From Procambarus clarkii (Eukaryota; Arthropoda; Malacostraca; Decapoda; Cambaridae): DNA of 64,000 nucleotides. The notes under the pieces are model-generated. The model saw only the letters and a list, made by a program, of their open reading frames with translations, was not told the DNA's origin and ran no database searches. The translations under genes were made by a program, and so were the position numbers. Position 1 is the stretch's first letter, and the number at the start of each line of letters is the position of its first letter. The DNA is taken from NCBI RefSeq assembly GCF_040958095.1, contig NC_091208.1:6231193-6295192 (forward strand). The letters are read 5' to 3'. Below are positions 34,085 through 46,467 of the stretch, one piece after another.

Positions 34085-34625
34085 TTCTCAGAACTGCTTT
34101 CAGAAACCTGTGTAAGGAATCCTTCAAAACCTTGTATACCACATATGTAAGGCCAATCCTGGAATTTGCAGCCCCAGCATGGAGTCCGTAGCTAGTCAAG
34201 CACAAGACGAAGCTGGAAAAAGTTCAGAGGTATGCCACTAGGTTAGTCCTAGAACTAAGAGGCATGAGTTATGAGGACAGACTACGTGAACTGCACCTCA
34301 CGTCGCTGGAAGACAGAAGAGCTAGGGGAGACATGATCACCACATACAAAATTCTCAGGGGAATTGACAGGGTGGACAAGGATGGATTATTTAACACGGG
34401 TGGCACACGCACAAGGGGACACAGTTGGAAGTTGAGTACCCAAATGAGCCACAGAGACATTAGAAAGGACTTTTTCAGTGTCAGAGTAGTTAGTAAATGG
34501 AATGCACCTAGGAAGTGATGTGGTGGAGGCTGACTCCATACACAGTTTCAAATGTAGATATGACAGAGCCCAGTAGGCTCAAGAATCTGTACATCAGTTG
34601 ATTGACGGTTGAGAGGCGGGAACAA
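34085..34625 (+). pseudogene. CR1-like LINE, C-terminal end and 3' UTR
   Basis: ESFKTLYTTYVRPILEFAAP (one frame), then RGMSYEDRLRELHLTSLEDR, DMITTYKILRGIDRVDKD, TRTRGHSWKL and RDIRKDFFSVRVVSKWN: the conserved tail of decapod CR1-like ORF2. The 3' UTR holds CAGTTGATTGACGGTTGAGA. It ends where the next array begins. Confidence 0.8.
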
Positions 34626-34654
34626 AGAGCCAGAGCTCAACCCCCCCAAACACA

Positions 34655-34985
34655 AGGTACACACACTTAGACCTGTGGAGGTACACACACTTAGACCTGT
34701 GGAGGTACACACACTCAGACCTGTGGAGGTACACACACTCAGACCCGTGGAGGTACACACACTCAGACCTGTGGAGGTACACACACTCAGACCTGTGGAG
34801 GTATACACACTCAGACCTGTTGAGGTACACACACTCAGACCTTTAGAGGCACACACACTCAGACCTTTGGAGGTACACACACTCAGACCTGTGGAGGTAC
34901 ACACACTCGGACCTGTGGAGGTACACACATTCAGACCTGTGGAGGTACACACACTCAGATCTGTAGAGTTACACACACACACACA
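34655..34985. repeat. 24-bp acceptor-type array, longest part (about 14 units) plus (AC)n
   Basis: Regular 24-bp units; minus-strand reading TACCTCCACAG/GTCTGAGTGTGTG equals the exon-3 acceptor. It ends in an AC dinucleotide tract (34972-34991) that grades into a CR1 piece. Confidence 0.93.
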
Positions 34986-34989
34986 CACA

Positions 34990-35109
34990 CATCTACCAGA
35001 AATATGGAAGACGGCTAACGTAGTTCCAATATACAAAAATGGTGACAGACAAGAGGCACTGAACTACAGGCCATTGTCTTTAAATTGACGGAGAGGATGG
35101 TGAGAAAAA
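34990..35109 (+). pseudogene. CR1-like LINE A, short RT piece
   Basis: LPEIWKTANVVPIYKNGDRQ and YRPLSL, the RT entry motif of CR1 elements, equivalent to 52020-52110. It is interrupted by the insertion at 35123 and resumes at 37546. Confidence 0.8.
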
Positions 35110-35122
35110 AACCTAGTAACAC

Positions 35123-37545
35123 GTGCAGGCGATGAGTGACAATAACGTGGCTAAAGTATGTTGACCAGACCACACACTAGAATGTGAAGGAACGACGACG
35201 TTTCGGTCCGTCCTGGACCATTCTCTAGTCGATTGTGATGAGGAAGTAGAACCTTTGCAGTTCCTACTACTAGCCCCTCTACTACACATTACTTTGCTCC
35301 TCATCTCTCGTGCCTATTTATTGCCTGTCTCTACTTCCTCATCACCCTCGAAAAAGCCTTTGAACTGGCTAGCGCCCCAGCTATTCTTTGCTGCCTCATT
35401 GACAAAGAGGTCAGAGGCAACCTGCTCTCCTGGACCAAAAACTGTCTCATAAACAGAGAAGCAAGAGTGAAACTTCATGGCACAGTCTCTGAGTACAAAA
35501 GACATGAAAATGGTACACCGCAAGGAGGTATTCTCAGCCCTCTTCTCTTCAACTGTTTAATGGAAAGAATAATGAGGTTGAAACTTCCACATCACTGCAG
35601 GCTGCTAAACTACGCGGACGACTTTGTCATCATAATAAAAGGAAGGGATGCGGCGCGCCTTGCACCCAAATGCTTAGACTGCATCAGTAAAGAGGCAAAA
35701 CAGATTGGGATCAAATTCAACCCCTCAAAGTCAAAGGCCATGCCCATAAAAATAGCGAAGCCCAACATCCAACTCACAGTACAGGGTCAACCAATTGAAT
35801 GGGTCGACACCTATCAGTATCTAGGAATCATCCTGGACACACACATGAATTTTAATGCTGAGGTCACTTACTTGAGAGAGCGAACTGCGGCCCGGACGGC
35901 AATCCTCAGGTCGCTAACCTCCCTTTCTGGAGGAGCCAATCTGCAAGTCATTCGCACATACTATGTACAGGCAGTCAGATCAGTGATCGATTATGCCGCA
36001 CCTGCACTCACAAATCTATCACAACAACAGTGGAAAAAGCTTGAAGTTGCCCAAAACAATGCTATGAGAGCTGCACTGGGAGCCCCCATGTGGACCAGGC
36101 TTGAAACTCTTAGACTGGAGACAGGTTTGCCCTCTCTACAAGAAAGAATATCACAAAGAACAGCTACAATTATCAGTAAGATAATTATTTCTTCTGATCC
36201 AATCCCAGTACGGCAGGCCTTGGTGGTTGGACTAGGCCAAAACAATGGAAACTCTTGGGTTGCAAGAGCAGGAAAAGTCCTAAACAGACTACATTTAAAA
36301 AACATGATTCTTGATAGAGAGGGTGATCATCCACACCCAAATTACACTCCTTCCGAGCCGTGGGAGGAGCCTACTTTCAAAATAGTAATAGAAAGTCTCC
36401 CAATGAAAAAGGCTGCCTATGATCCGACAATCCTAAGGCGCATAATAGAGGAGCGAATGTATAGCATAGCAGTAGCAGGAGCAACCTACATCTTCACAGA
36501 CGGATCGGTGGACACAGAATATGAGAGTGCTGGCGCTGCTCTTTGCACGGCCAGCGTACAGGCATATTGGAGACTGGGAGGACTGGTATCATCAACCCAA
36601 ACTGAGCTGTTTGCCATACAACAGGCATTCGCCTATGTGCTTGCACAAAACACTCAAAATGCAATCATAGACACAGACTCAAAAGCTGAACTTCAAATAC
36701 TAGGACAAAAACAGTGGAAAGATAATGTGGAAATAATTACCACCATTTTGTATCTTGGAGCAGTCGCTAAAGGCAAAGGCCTCAACATAACTTTCAACTG
36801 GATCCCATCCCATATTGGAATCCCATTAAATGAAAAAGCTGATGAAATTGCTAAATTGGCAACTCGTCATCCAGTGATACATAAAACAATTCAACCCAGC
36901 CTAGAGAACATAAAAAACATCATCACCAAAAAACTCTCACATCTCAACAAAGCCTACCTCCACCAGAGAGTAGCTGAAGGTTCGCCATCTGCAACATGGT
37001 ATCTTCAGGCAACCAAATTAGAAAGGTTAAATATCCCAAAAGGAATCCACAGGGAAATAGCAGTTAGGTTATATAGACTACGTCTAGGTTACAGATGCAA
37101 CTGGGAGATTGGTGAACCCCGACAGAGAGAGTGCATCTTCTGCCAAACTGTCACAGAAAAGCCATTACTTCACTATCTTCTGGAATGTGAAGCAACCAAT
37201 GACCTTAGAAGAGCTTTAAGAGTTCCTGAATCATGCAGTGGCCACCCTGAAGCCATCAACACAGCCACTCTCCTGGTCAACAAAGGTGTCCAGCAGCTGG
37301 ACACCCTCATAAAGACTGTGAAGCAGTATCCTCCCCCGCGATAACAGCTTGATGGTTAAATGCAAACTCAGAATACTGAGAAAAAAAATTGTATCACTTA
37401 CGGGCTATTCATGCCCGTGCCACCTCTTGGGTGGCTTAATCTTCATCAATCAATCAATCTTCCTCATCACAATCGACTTGAGAATGGTCCAGGACGGACC
37501 GAAACGTCGTCGTCCCTTCACATTGTAGTGTGTGGTCTGGTCAAC
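35123..37545 (+). mobile_element. LINE-containing insertion with 13-bp target duplication and 84-bp inverted ends
   Basis: AACCTAGTAACAC stands on both sides (35110-35122 and 37546-37558). Inside, GTTGACCAGACCACACACTA... (35160-35243) is the inverse of 37462-37545. Between them is a LINE ORF2 with its 3' tail GGGCTATTCATGCCCGTGCC and CAATCAATCAATC. The insertion lies inside a CR1 RT gene, whose sequence continues on both sides. Confidence 0.85.
35341..37344 (+). pseudogene. LINE ORF2 fragment: RT, RNase H, CCHC (long intact frame)
   Basis: An uninterrupted frame of about 660 codons ending at 37342-37344. Visible: LEKAFELASAPAIL (motif A region), GTPQGGILSPLLFNCLME (B), LLNYADDFVIII (C, YADD), YLGIILDTHM, then RNase H with YIFTDGSVD, QTELFAIQQAF, IDTDSKAEL and WIPSHIGIPLNEKADEIAKLA, and the end CIFCQTVTEKPLLHYLLEC. 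The frame opens at the truncation point and has no natural start; the N-terminal RT, endonuclease and ORF1 are missing. The open frame suggests recent arrival. Related in type to I/Jockey LINEs with RNase H. Confidence 0.9.
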
Positions 37546-38830
37546 AACCTAGTAACACATTTGGAGAAAAGGGACCTCGTGACAATCCACCAACATGGGG
37601 TTCAGGAAGGGTAAATCTTGCCTCACGGGTTTAATAGAATTCTACGATCAGGTGGCAAAGATTAAGCAAGAAAGAGAAGGTTGGGCAGACTGCATTTTCT
37701 TGGACTGTCAGAAAGCGTTTGACACAGTCCCCCATAATAAGCTCGGGCATAAGTTGGAGAAACAGGCAAGAATAACTGGTTGGGTGCTCCAGTGCATAAG
37801 AGAGTACATAAGCAGTAGGAAGCATGGAGTTACTGTGAGGGGTGGAACCTCAGATTGGCATGAAGTCACAAGCGGAGTCCCACCGGGTTCTGTACTCGGT
37901 TCTATCCAGTTTTTTATATACGTAAATGATCTTCCAGAGGGTATAAACTCACTCCTCTCAATGTTTGCTAATTTTGCCAAAATTATGAGAAGGATTAAGG
38001 CAGAGGAGGACAGAATGAGTCTTCAAGAAAACCTGGACAAACTGAATGAACGGTTCAACAAATGTTTGTTAGAGTTTAACCCGAGCAAATGTAATGTAAT
38101 GAATATAGGTGTAGGGAGCAAGAGGCCAGATACAAGGTATGATTTGGGAGATGAAATTCTTTTAAAATCAGAGAGAAAGTCCTACGGGTTGATATCACAG
38201 CAGACTTGTCCCCCAAAGTCCACATCAACGGAATATGCCAGGTTGGCCAACACGAGAACGTACTTTAGAACCCTGTGTAAGGAATCATTCAGAACCTTGT
38301 ATACCACGTATGTCAAACCAATCTTGGAATATGCAGTTCCAGCAAGAAGTCCATATTTCGTAAACTTTATAACTGAATTGGAGAAGGTTCAAAAGTTTGC
38401 TACCAGACTAGTGCCCGAACTGAGGGGCATGAGCTATGAGAAGAGACTACCGGAATTAAACGTCACTGGAAGACAAAAGAGTTAGGGGAGACATGATCCT
38501 CACACACAAGATTCTCAAAGGAATTGATAGGGTAGACAAAGACAGTTAATTTACCACAAGGGGCACACTCAATAGTGGACACAGGTGGAAATTAAGTGCC
38601 CAAATGAGGCGTAAAGACATGAGAAATCATTTTTTTAGTGTCAGCGTAGTTAATAAATGAAATGCATTAGGCAGTGATGTGATGGAGGCAGATTCATCAC
38701 ACAGTGTCAAGTGTAAATATGACAGAGCCCAAAAAGCTAGGGCGCCTGGACACTTGTTGATTGACAGTTGAGAGGCGGAACTAAAGCACCGAAGCTCAAC
38801 CCCCGCAAACACAACAAGGTAACTACAACT
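37546..38830 (+). pseudogene. CR1-like LINE A, RT to 3' UTR
   Basis: FRKGKSCLTGLIEFYDQV, FLDCQKAFDTVPHNKL (motif A), VTSGVPPGSVLGSIQFFIYV (B; usual PQGS is PPGS), MFANFAKIM (C; the usual FADD has become FANF, so catalysis is lost), CNVMNIG, TLYTTYVKPILEYAV, RGMSYEKRLPELN. One frame to 38485, then broken tail pieces and a 3' UTR ending AGGTAACTACAACTAGGTGA. Confidence 0.88.
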
Positions 38831-39039
38831 AGGTGAGTACAGAGGTTCAAACTGCAAAAAGGAGGCAAGTGTAAATAGGTAACAAATTTGAACAGAAACA
38901 CAGGAAGAGGAAGGGAAGACAACAAAGAAAGTGAGCAAAGTAACAGGATAAAGATATAGAATATAGCCAAGTTACTTGGTTATATTCTCTAATATATTTG
39001 TAGTTAAATATTTATAGTTATTATATTCTATAATAAACC

Positions 39040-39127
39040 TAAACGGGGTACCACCTCTTGTGCAAGTGTAGGGACCCATAGCCTCGGAGAAGAAATTAAA
39101 GAGTACTCAGAGAAGACCTTGTGGATA
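39040..39127. repeat. Dispersed repeat (also at 14280)
   Basis: GGGGTACCACCTCTTGTGCA and GGGACCCATAGCCTCGGAGA blocks. Confidence 0.6.
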
Positions 39128-39132
39128 ATATA

Positions 39133-40426
39133 TGTTGGAAAACCCGCCACCATTTACTAATATTAATAACAATAGACTGATAATATTGTTGCTGTTGTAT
39201 ACACAAGTTAACCAATAGAAAATGTGGCACATTGGAAGTTTCCATCAATAGAAAACGAGATATCATTACCACATAGTGCTATAAATTCACCAGCTTTTCT
39301 GTTGGGAATTATTGTTAATACAGCAGTCTTTTGGACTTTTAACATCATAAAAACATCTCATTTGAATTAACTTAATTATCAGTATCAAAACATAATAAAT
39401 GTGACCCTTCTATCACTTATTGACATCTGGACAAGGAGAGCCAAGCGTCAGTGGTGAGGGAGGTCAGCCATTGTGAAAGACCGAGTCGTTGGAGCAAATT
39501 CAGCTCCTATAAGTTCCCTTGGACGAAGTGTTATGGAGATCAAATTAGTGCTTCTACCATCATCAAAACGCAGTCACCGTCTAAACAAGGGAAGTGTCTT
39601 TCCGAAATCCTATTTAGTCATTATTGGCCAGTAATGTTACGTAAATTTTGTTAATTCTGGTTAGAATACGAGGCAATGGCTCAATGCAGGTAATTAATCC
39701 TTGGTCCTTATCTAATAATATAACAAATGTTTCATCTGATATAGCTGTTATATATAGGATTACGGCTTTACAGCTAGTTGCCTTTGACAGGAATAATAGA
39801 AGAGGAAACAAGAATTAATCTTGATACATCAGTTACTTGGATGTTGGAAGCTAGCCTCGCACGAGGATTCTTTGGTGTCATCAGCCTGGAGGGAGCCGGT
39901 CGGCTAAGTGGACAGCACACTGGACTTGTGATCCTGTGGTCCCGGGTTCGATCCCGGGCGCCGGCGAGAAACAATGGGCAGAGTTTCTTTCACCCTATGC
40001 TCCTGTTACCTAGCAGTAAAATAGGTACCTGGGTGTTAGCCAGCTGTCACGGGCTGCTTCCTGGGGGTGGAGGCCTGGTCGAGGACCGGGCCGCGGGGAC
40101 ACTAAAAAGCCCCGAAATCATCTCAAGATAACCTCAAGATCCTTTGTTTTTACCTGGTGGACTAAGTCTACCATATGATAAGATAAGGCACCTCAATTTA
40201 TTTAATAATATATGTAGTTTAATACTGTTGTTTGATTGGCTACATATATATAAATTTAATATAAACCCCCTAATGTGTAGGAATTGAGTTGTGAGAATAT
40301 TGCAGAAATACAGTCCGCTGAACATCATACAAATTGCTATCGAAATATATAAATTAATGTATATATTGATTCTATATAAATTCATATAAAGTAAATAAAT
40401 ATATATCTCACAGGTCGGTTCCCACA
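39133..40426 (+). mobile_element. Solo LTR with TSD ATATA, carrying a SINE
   Basis: Starts TGTTGGAAAACCCGCC, ends CAGGTCGGTTCCCACA; ATATA on both sides (39128-39132, 40427-40431). Most of it aligns with the LTR at 48374-49371 (blocks such as AAAACATCTCAT and ATGTGACCCTTCTATCACTT). The SINE at 39895-40140 is absent from that copy, so the SINE came later. Confidence 0.9.
39895..40140 (+). mobile_element. tRNA-headed SINE (second head type)
   Basis: Head GCCGGTCGGCTAAGTGGACA ... CCCGGGTTCGATCCCGGG ... CGCCGGC (T arm and acceptor clear), then the same body as at 8208: TTACCTAGCAGTAAAATAGG, GTCACGGGCTGCTTCCTGGG, CTCAAGATAACCTCAAGAT. Confidence 0.9.
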
Positions 40427-40689
40427 ATATATACAAATATATATTTAAATATATTTATTCTTTATCTTGTAATATAGTTACCAGATAAGGAATATAGCCA
40501 CGATTTGAGGAATAAGACCAGATAAAACCTTTGCTGCGGCAGCAAAGTGTTCAGAGGGAAAGAAGATAATTAAGGAAGCAGTGTCAGAGATTGTAAAAAC
40601 GACCCAAGTCATGAAATGCACATGGCATAAGTTAGACAGGAAGAGATCAGCACATGGGACGCTGGCAAATATAAGAACATGTTATTGGC

Positions 40690-41125
40690 ATGTGTTGGAA
40701 CCTGAATCAGACCTCTTTCAAAGCAATCTATACAACATTTGTTCGACCATTATTGGAATACTCATCACCTGTATGGAATCCATACCTTGCAAAACGTAAA
40801 GCCAAAATTGAAATATTACAGAGGTTTGCATTAAGATTCATGCCAGAGCTGAGAGGGCTAAGCTATGAATGTAGTTTAATGACCACATACTCATTAGAGT
40901 ATGCTACACACACATCTCACAACCCCACAATATGAGATACACAACCTCTTATCTCACAACCCTAGAGGATAGAATGAACAGGACAAATATGATCACTGCT
41001 TACAAGATACTGAGGGGAATAGACAAAGTGGACAAGGATAACTTCTTTAGACTGAGAGAAAGCAGAACAAGAGGACACAAGTGCATGATAGAAGTGCAAA
41101 TGAGCCGAAGGGACATAAAAAGATA
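40690..41125 (+). pseudogene. CR1-like LINE fragment, C-terminal
   Basis: SFKAIYTTFVRPLLEYSSPV, ELRGLSYE, LEDRMNRTNMITAYKILRG, RRDIKR in two frames; tail of a diverged CR1 ORF2. Confidence 0.75.
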
Positions 41126-41223
41126 AAAAGATAAAACCGATAAAAGGACCGAAAACCTAGATCAGGCTCTCCTGCACCCAGCACTGCCGGGTGGGTAAAC
41201 ATTGGGCAGCAACGATTAGAGCC

Positions 41224-42795
41224 ATGATTTACCGCATAAAGGTCCGGTTTCGTGACGAAACCACCTACACCGGGCCCCAATTACTAAGGAAAATCGTCGA
41301 CATCACGAATGCAGCCCCGTTGGACATCCGTGACGATGCTAACGGCGCTGTACTTCTCTATTCAAGCGAGCAAGCTCTGGAGCAACTGTTTGCACCAGAA
41401 CACCAGGACGCCCTACGAAACTCCTGATCATCACTACTAACCGTCGCTACTTGGCTGAACGAACCATCTTCGTCAGCCACACGAGTGTCTACATCGCCAC
41501 CCAGGACCCTGGCACCATACTTGATAGTATCAACACCAGAAACCCGGCTCTGACTGCTGCTACAGTCAAGGTCATCAAGAACGACGACAACCCTAGGCCT
41601 ACTCTCAAGGTCACCTTCACAACAGCTGCTGCAGCGACCCAAGCTGTGGAAAATGGATATAGATGTCTGGATATTTCCATCACACCTGACACTGTAAAGA
41701 AGGAACGTTACTACAACATTCTCCAGTGCTTTAAGTGTTACAAGTACGATCATGATACCAAGAACTGCCAACAAGCAGAGGTTAAATGCAGCATTTGTAC
41801 CCAGGATCATCGCCGTCTCCATGGACTGCCAAGTACGACTAGATGAAATAAATAAAACAGTAACTGCCAACCCAACAACCAATCAGCCGGCGAGCTTCAA
41901 TATCCAAGCTACATCGTTTCCAGTGCTTCCCAACGCTTCTGCTTCTGCTACACAGACGTCCACACCAGGCCAGACCACCCCCCAATGGGGACCCAGGACA
42001 CAGGCGACTGCAGCTCAGCCAACCAACTTGACTGTCAACCAATCAGCGGCCTCGACCAACACCACTCTCATCCCATGCCTGATCAGTGTAGCTGAGAGAG
42101 AGGCGGGAACAGACAACGCAAAATACGTGAGAGTACTGAACAGGCTGTTCGCCTAGAACAACCTGCCCACAATGTTGATACCAGCAGACCTATTTCAACA
42201 TCACAACGCTGCTTCAACCCAAACAGACGAAATTCCAACACCAACAGTAACTGCAGTCATACTGCTACCACCACCACCGGAGTCGAACCCAGCACAAGTC
42301 ACCCAGGCAACAGCATCCACCCAGACCACCTCCACAGCAGACCAGTCAACCTCATCACCTGCCCCCACCAGCCGGGGGCGACGGACGAAAAGGAAAGCAA
42401 AACGTCGGCAAGTGGAATCAGAACCAGATTCAGAACCAGAACCAGCACCAGAGTTCCTAGAATCACCATTGCGTCCATCTGACACTACTGAGGCCGTCAC
42501 ATATGAGGCCCCAGACTTCGACCTAAACCCAAGCAAATCAAGCAAGAAAAAGCCCTACTATGGACTTTACCTCAATCACGGTGGCACTTTCAACGGCAAT
42601 CGAAGCACAAGAATAGTCATTGCCTTAGAATGCAACAGGATCATCAACCAGCTCAAGACCTGCTTTCCTTACCCTGTGTTTGTCCACCACGAGACCCTGG
42701 AACTATATGTTGACCTCTGCGCTCTGGAGAGTGAATACATAGACCCTAAATTCGATTTCAAGAGGGGGACAAGTGACCTTCCTGGAAGAAGATGA
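41224..42795 (+). pseudogene. LINE ORF1 (gag-like) with zinc knuckles
   Basis: Three frames in sequence: ATG at 41224 (MIYRIKVRFRDETTY...), a shift to a frame with FVSHTSVYIATQDPGTILDS and knuckles CFKCYKYDHDTKNC and CSICTQDHRR (about 41725-41810), then a Thr/Pro/Gln-rich linker with a basic GRRTKRKAKRR (42376-42410) and an end FDFKRGTSDLPGRR. This layout is usual for ORF1 of Jockey/I-type LINEs, an RNA-binding chaperone. No RT follows; 42796-43320 is non-coding or decayed. Confidence 0.7.
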
Positions 42796-43320
42796 AGACC
42801 CGACAGGAACACCAATACCATCGCTGTCATTTGGGAAGTACATGCGAATACCTCGTGGCCAAGACACCAACAAGCAACAGTGAACTTACCTCTCACCACC
42901 TCAATGAGGAAGACGCCTCCTCCAAGCCAGACAGACCACCTCAAGTGAACCAGGACGACATCACCCTGCCCCACCACTAGCCTCCTACCGCCTAAGAAGA
43001 ACTTAAGCTACAGGCTTTGACTGAAAAAACATCTCCAATCCACGGTGGACGGGCCACCGAACTTTCAAGCCTCCTCTCTCCACATCCAAATCCTCTTCCA
43101 AGAATTTCATCGCCCCATCCTTCTTCCTCCCACATCCTTTCCAAGCTCTTTGGACATCAAAGCGAAAGCGAAGCCGAAGGGACGTAAGAAAATACTCGTA
43201 CCTTGTTGGGTAGTGGAATATGTTCAGACAGAGAAAGTTGTGGAAGCCACATCCATCCGCAACTTTACGGCCCGATTCGACAAAAATTTGAAAGTTGGAG
43301 TAGTTAAATAGAAATGAAGT

Positions 43321-44117
43321 AGGTACAAGGCTAGTAGACGAGGCATAAAGACCTAGACCTCACTTCCAGGAAGACACTAATAGGTAAGTACACTCAGACC
43401 TGTGGAGGAACACATTTTACACTAGTAAATGTTTATTGACATGTATTAAACTGCATTCTTTATTATATTTTAATTGACACAAGTATATGACTTACTAGGG
43501 CATATGTGACGCATCGTCATGTGTCAGTGACTGTTTTCCAGGAATTAACCCCCTCGGTCAGCCAAGCGACAGTGTCTGCCAGGTATACACAGTTACTGGC
43601 AGACTACCACTCCAGCACCCTACACCATGCAGACCCTCACACGCCACTAGAGATATGTTTCCAACATCTTATCTCCAGCAGGAACAGGTAGGTCATAATA
43701 TAATCCTTCCCTCACCACCACACAACGTGCCTTGTGGTGTAAGTTCTCCTAATTCGTTTTACATTCAAAATTTCTTGTTATTCCGCACTATTTAATGTTC
43801 TAGCACGGAGAAGACAGCCCTAAAATTATCCCCTCTTTGTGCTCCCTTGGTCACAGCAACAACAAAGGCGACACTCACAAACCACACACCCCATATAATA
43901 CACTTACAGATGAAATTGAAAGACTTAACATGAATCTGCTATTGGGCCCCAACACAAAAAACGAAATCAACCGAGAATGGCGGCATGAGTCCTCGCTCCA
44001 GTCTCAATGTGGGGCGCCTCCTCTGGTCCTCAGGGACATGCTAGACTGCCTGAGATGCTTTGTTACTTTCAGTCACCATAAAATAAGTCAGTACATGAAG
44101 GTGTTAAGGCTGCTCAC
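43321..44117. other. Part of lectin intron 2, no gene
   Basis: A single copy of the 24-bp acceptor-type unit (ACTCAGACCTGTGGAGGAACA) stands at 43389-43410. A 61-codon frame at 43506 shows no domain. Confidence 0.5.
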
Positions 44118-44351
44118 CGTTGTCATTAATGTAGTCGATGATGTTCTTCAGGCGGGTGGCTGTGAGGACGGCCGCCAGCTCCTCGTCCAGCGAGTGACAC
44201 ATCTGTCTAGCTTCTGTGAAGGTCACCTCTGCGAATGTGGCGAAGTAGAGGCACTGGTCGCCGACAGGCAGGAAGGGCATTGAGCACCCGCCAGGGGTGG
44301 TGACAGCACCCAGCTGGACCCCAGGTCTCTGGTCATTCCCGTACCCGCTCG
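44118..44351 (-). CDS. Two-CTLD C-type lectin, exon 2 (start of CTLD1)
   Basis: 234 nt, phase 1 on both sides. Acceptor CATTAACAG before CGAGCGGG (weak pyrimidine tract), donor CAACG before GTGAGC. It encodes the mature N-terminus SGYGNDQRPGVQLGAV, then GGCSMPFLPVGDQCLYFATF, TEARQMCHSLDEELAAVL and IIDYINDN: first three cysteines and the EAR..C.SL..ELA helix of a CTLD. Joined to exon 1 the junction codon is Ala, a plausible signal-peptide end. An upstream ATG in the same frame (44439) would lie in the intron. Confidence 0.87.
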
Positions 44352-46467
44352 CTGTTAATGATGTACGTTGGTCATTGATCAATTCATTTGAAAGTCGCTG
44401 CAAACACTTGGAGAGCATTTGGGAAACACTATACCACATAGTTATTATTCAAACTATACAAGTTGTTTGAAATATCTTAAGCATACTTACCCAGAGCCAA
44501 CACCAGCCAACCATGTGTCTATGCCTCACCAACACACAAAAGTTGCAGAGTGTGTAGATTCCTTGCCACACAAAATATGATATCTCAAGCAAAATGTATG
44601 ATACAGCAGAGGGCCAAGTCAGAAATCTATGATGGTTGAGCCAATAATTTCCAGAGTACTAACAGATTAAGTGGTTCCTATGGGACACTAAATTGTGAAG
44701 AAGGAAAGATGTAGTAGTTTGAAGGTGGAAACCAGAGGGATAAGAGGTAAAGTAAGAGAGTGGAAATTTCCCGGCGAAATGTGCACTGTGCATTATGTAT
44801 GATTATCCATATCTCAGGTTGGATTACCATCGTTTTGGGCGTCCCCTGGATAACAAAGCATATTAGACCATCCTGCATATTATTGAACTTAGGTTCTGTT
44901 AAATTTATTATCCTGTGTTGAATTCCAAAGGCCAGTCACCTAACTGATCATGAGCCCTTTTACGAACATAAATCATGCATTAGACAACATGAAAAACGAC
45001 GAAAACAGACAACATATATTTTCTCCCTGTTTATAGTATTGTTAGCAATTTATAATTAGAGAGATTAGCTGGCAGTAGTATACGTAGGCCACAACAAGTG
45101 AACCAATACGGCTGCTCAGCGTCCAACTGATAGGGGGACCTCCCTGGATCAACGACTTCCTTCCGGCAGTCACTATTAGATTGAATTTAGATTTATATTG
45201 TATTTCACAATATTTTCTCTCATAAATAATTCTGGATATAATGATGGTATCATCTTACGTGAGATATTGGTGTTGTGATGCCTTGTAACTGCTCTCATCT
45301 ATTCCCTCGTATTACCCACCAACATTATCATGGTAATAATATATAAATGATGAAAGGTACGGGTTTTCACTTGTCTCTGGTTGAAATGAGAGGCGGACAC
45401 GACTTTATGAGATAAATCTAAACTCACGTTGTAAGGAATGACTAACCATCTAATTACTAAGGATAAAATACCTTTACTCCTTTCACTGTATCCATATTTC
45501 GCTCTCAGTAGATAAACGACATATGAGATTAAGAAACAAGTAGTGTATTGTGAAGACTAGTACTAACAAACAGCAGCTCCCCTATGACTCGGAAATTTCT
45601 CCATTGCTCAAACAATTATGTATTAGCGATAAGACCAACCATTAATGTATAATGACTTACTGTAAATATATAGCTCTTGATATAGAACATTCTCTGTAAC
45701 TAGCTGACATTATAATTATAAGGTGTGAAGGATAGATGTAATTCTTAATGTAATAATCTCTGTTGAGGTCGGACAAAGACCTTTTGTGCTCTCAGTAACC
45801 CATTTTTGCGCTACCACTCACAGGATGAGTATGGGGTGCACAATAAACTAGCCTCCTCCGGCGGCAACAATCAATCAAATCTGGTTGAAGTATGAGGTTG
45901 ACACGACTTAATTTAGAAGTCGCGAAGTTTTAAATAGCAGCAGAAGAATATTTAAACTGCGTAATGACGATGTCGCTACTTGAAGCGGTCTTGATCTCTG
46001 TTTTGGCATGTAATGACCTCAAAGCTGCCTCCACTTCCGGTCCTGGAGAAAACTCACGTATATTATTTACTTGTATCGGTCTAAAGCTTGTATCGGTCTA
46101 AAAATTCGAATTAACGATGTTAATTCAGTCAATTTTTTTAAGAATTACTGAGTGTCTTATAGTTATATAATTTATCAGAAATAATAGAAGACCAATTTAG
46201 TTTACTGAGTGTTGTGATGGGTGACGTAGTAGTCAGGTGGCTTCCGCCAGCCCATAGATGGCGTGGCTCTGTTTAAGTACGCATTTATTAACTACGACTT
46301 AATTTGTCAATTAAACCTGAACAGAAAGTAGATTTCATTACGGTTCATAGAAATTTTTTACAATTAAAAGTAATGGTAACAAATATTTCCCACAATTAAT
46401 ACATACGTTCTCAGCAGGTGTGTACGTACCCAATTGGTGAGTGATTACCTGTGAGGTGTGTACTTAC
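44352..46467 (-). other. Lectin intron 1
   Basis: GT at 46467, AG at 44352. It holds a LINE-like 3' tail at about 45790-45880 (ATGAGTATGGGGTGCACAAT, also near 54390 with changes), and otherwise AT-rich sequence with nothing recognised. Confidence 0.6.

Noticed and set aside
44485..44525. Possible extra lectin exon (minus-strand ACACATGGTTGGCTGG before GTAAGTATGC)
   Set aside because: A good donor, but no convincing acceptor, and including it would break the phase between exons 1 and 2.
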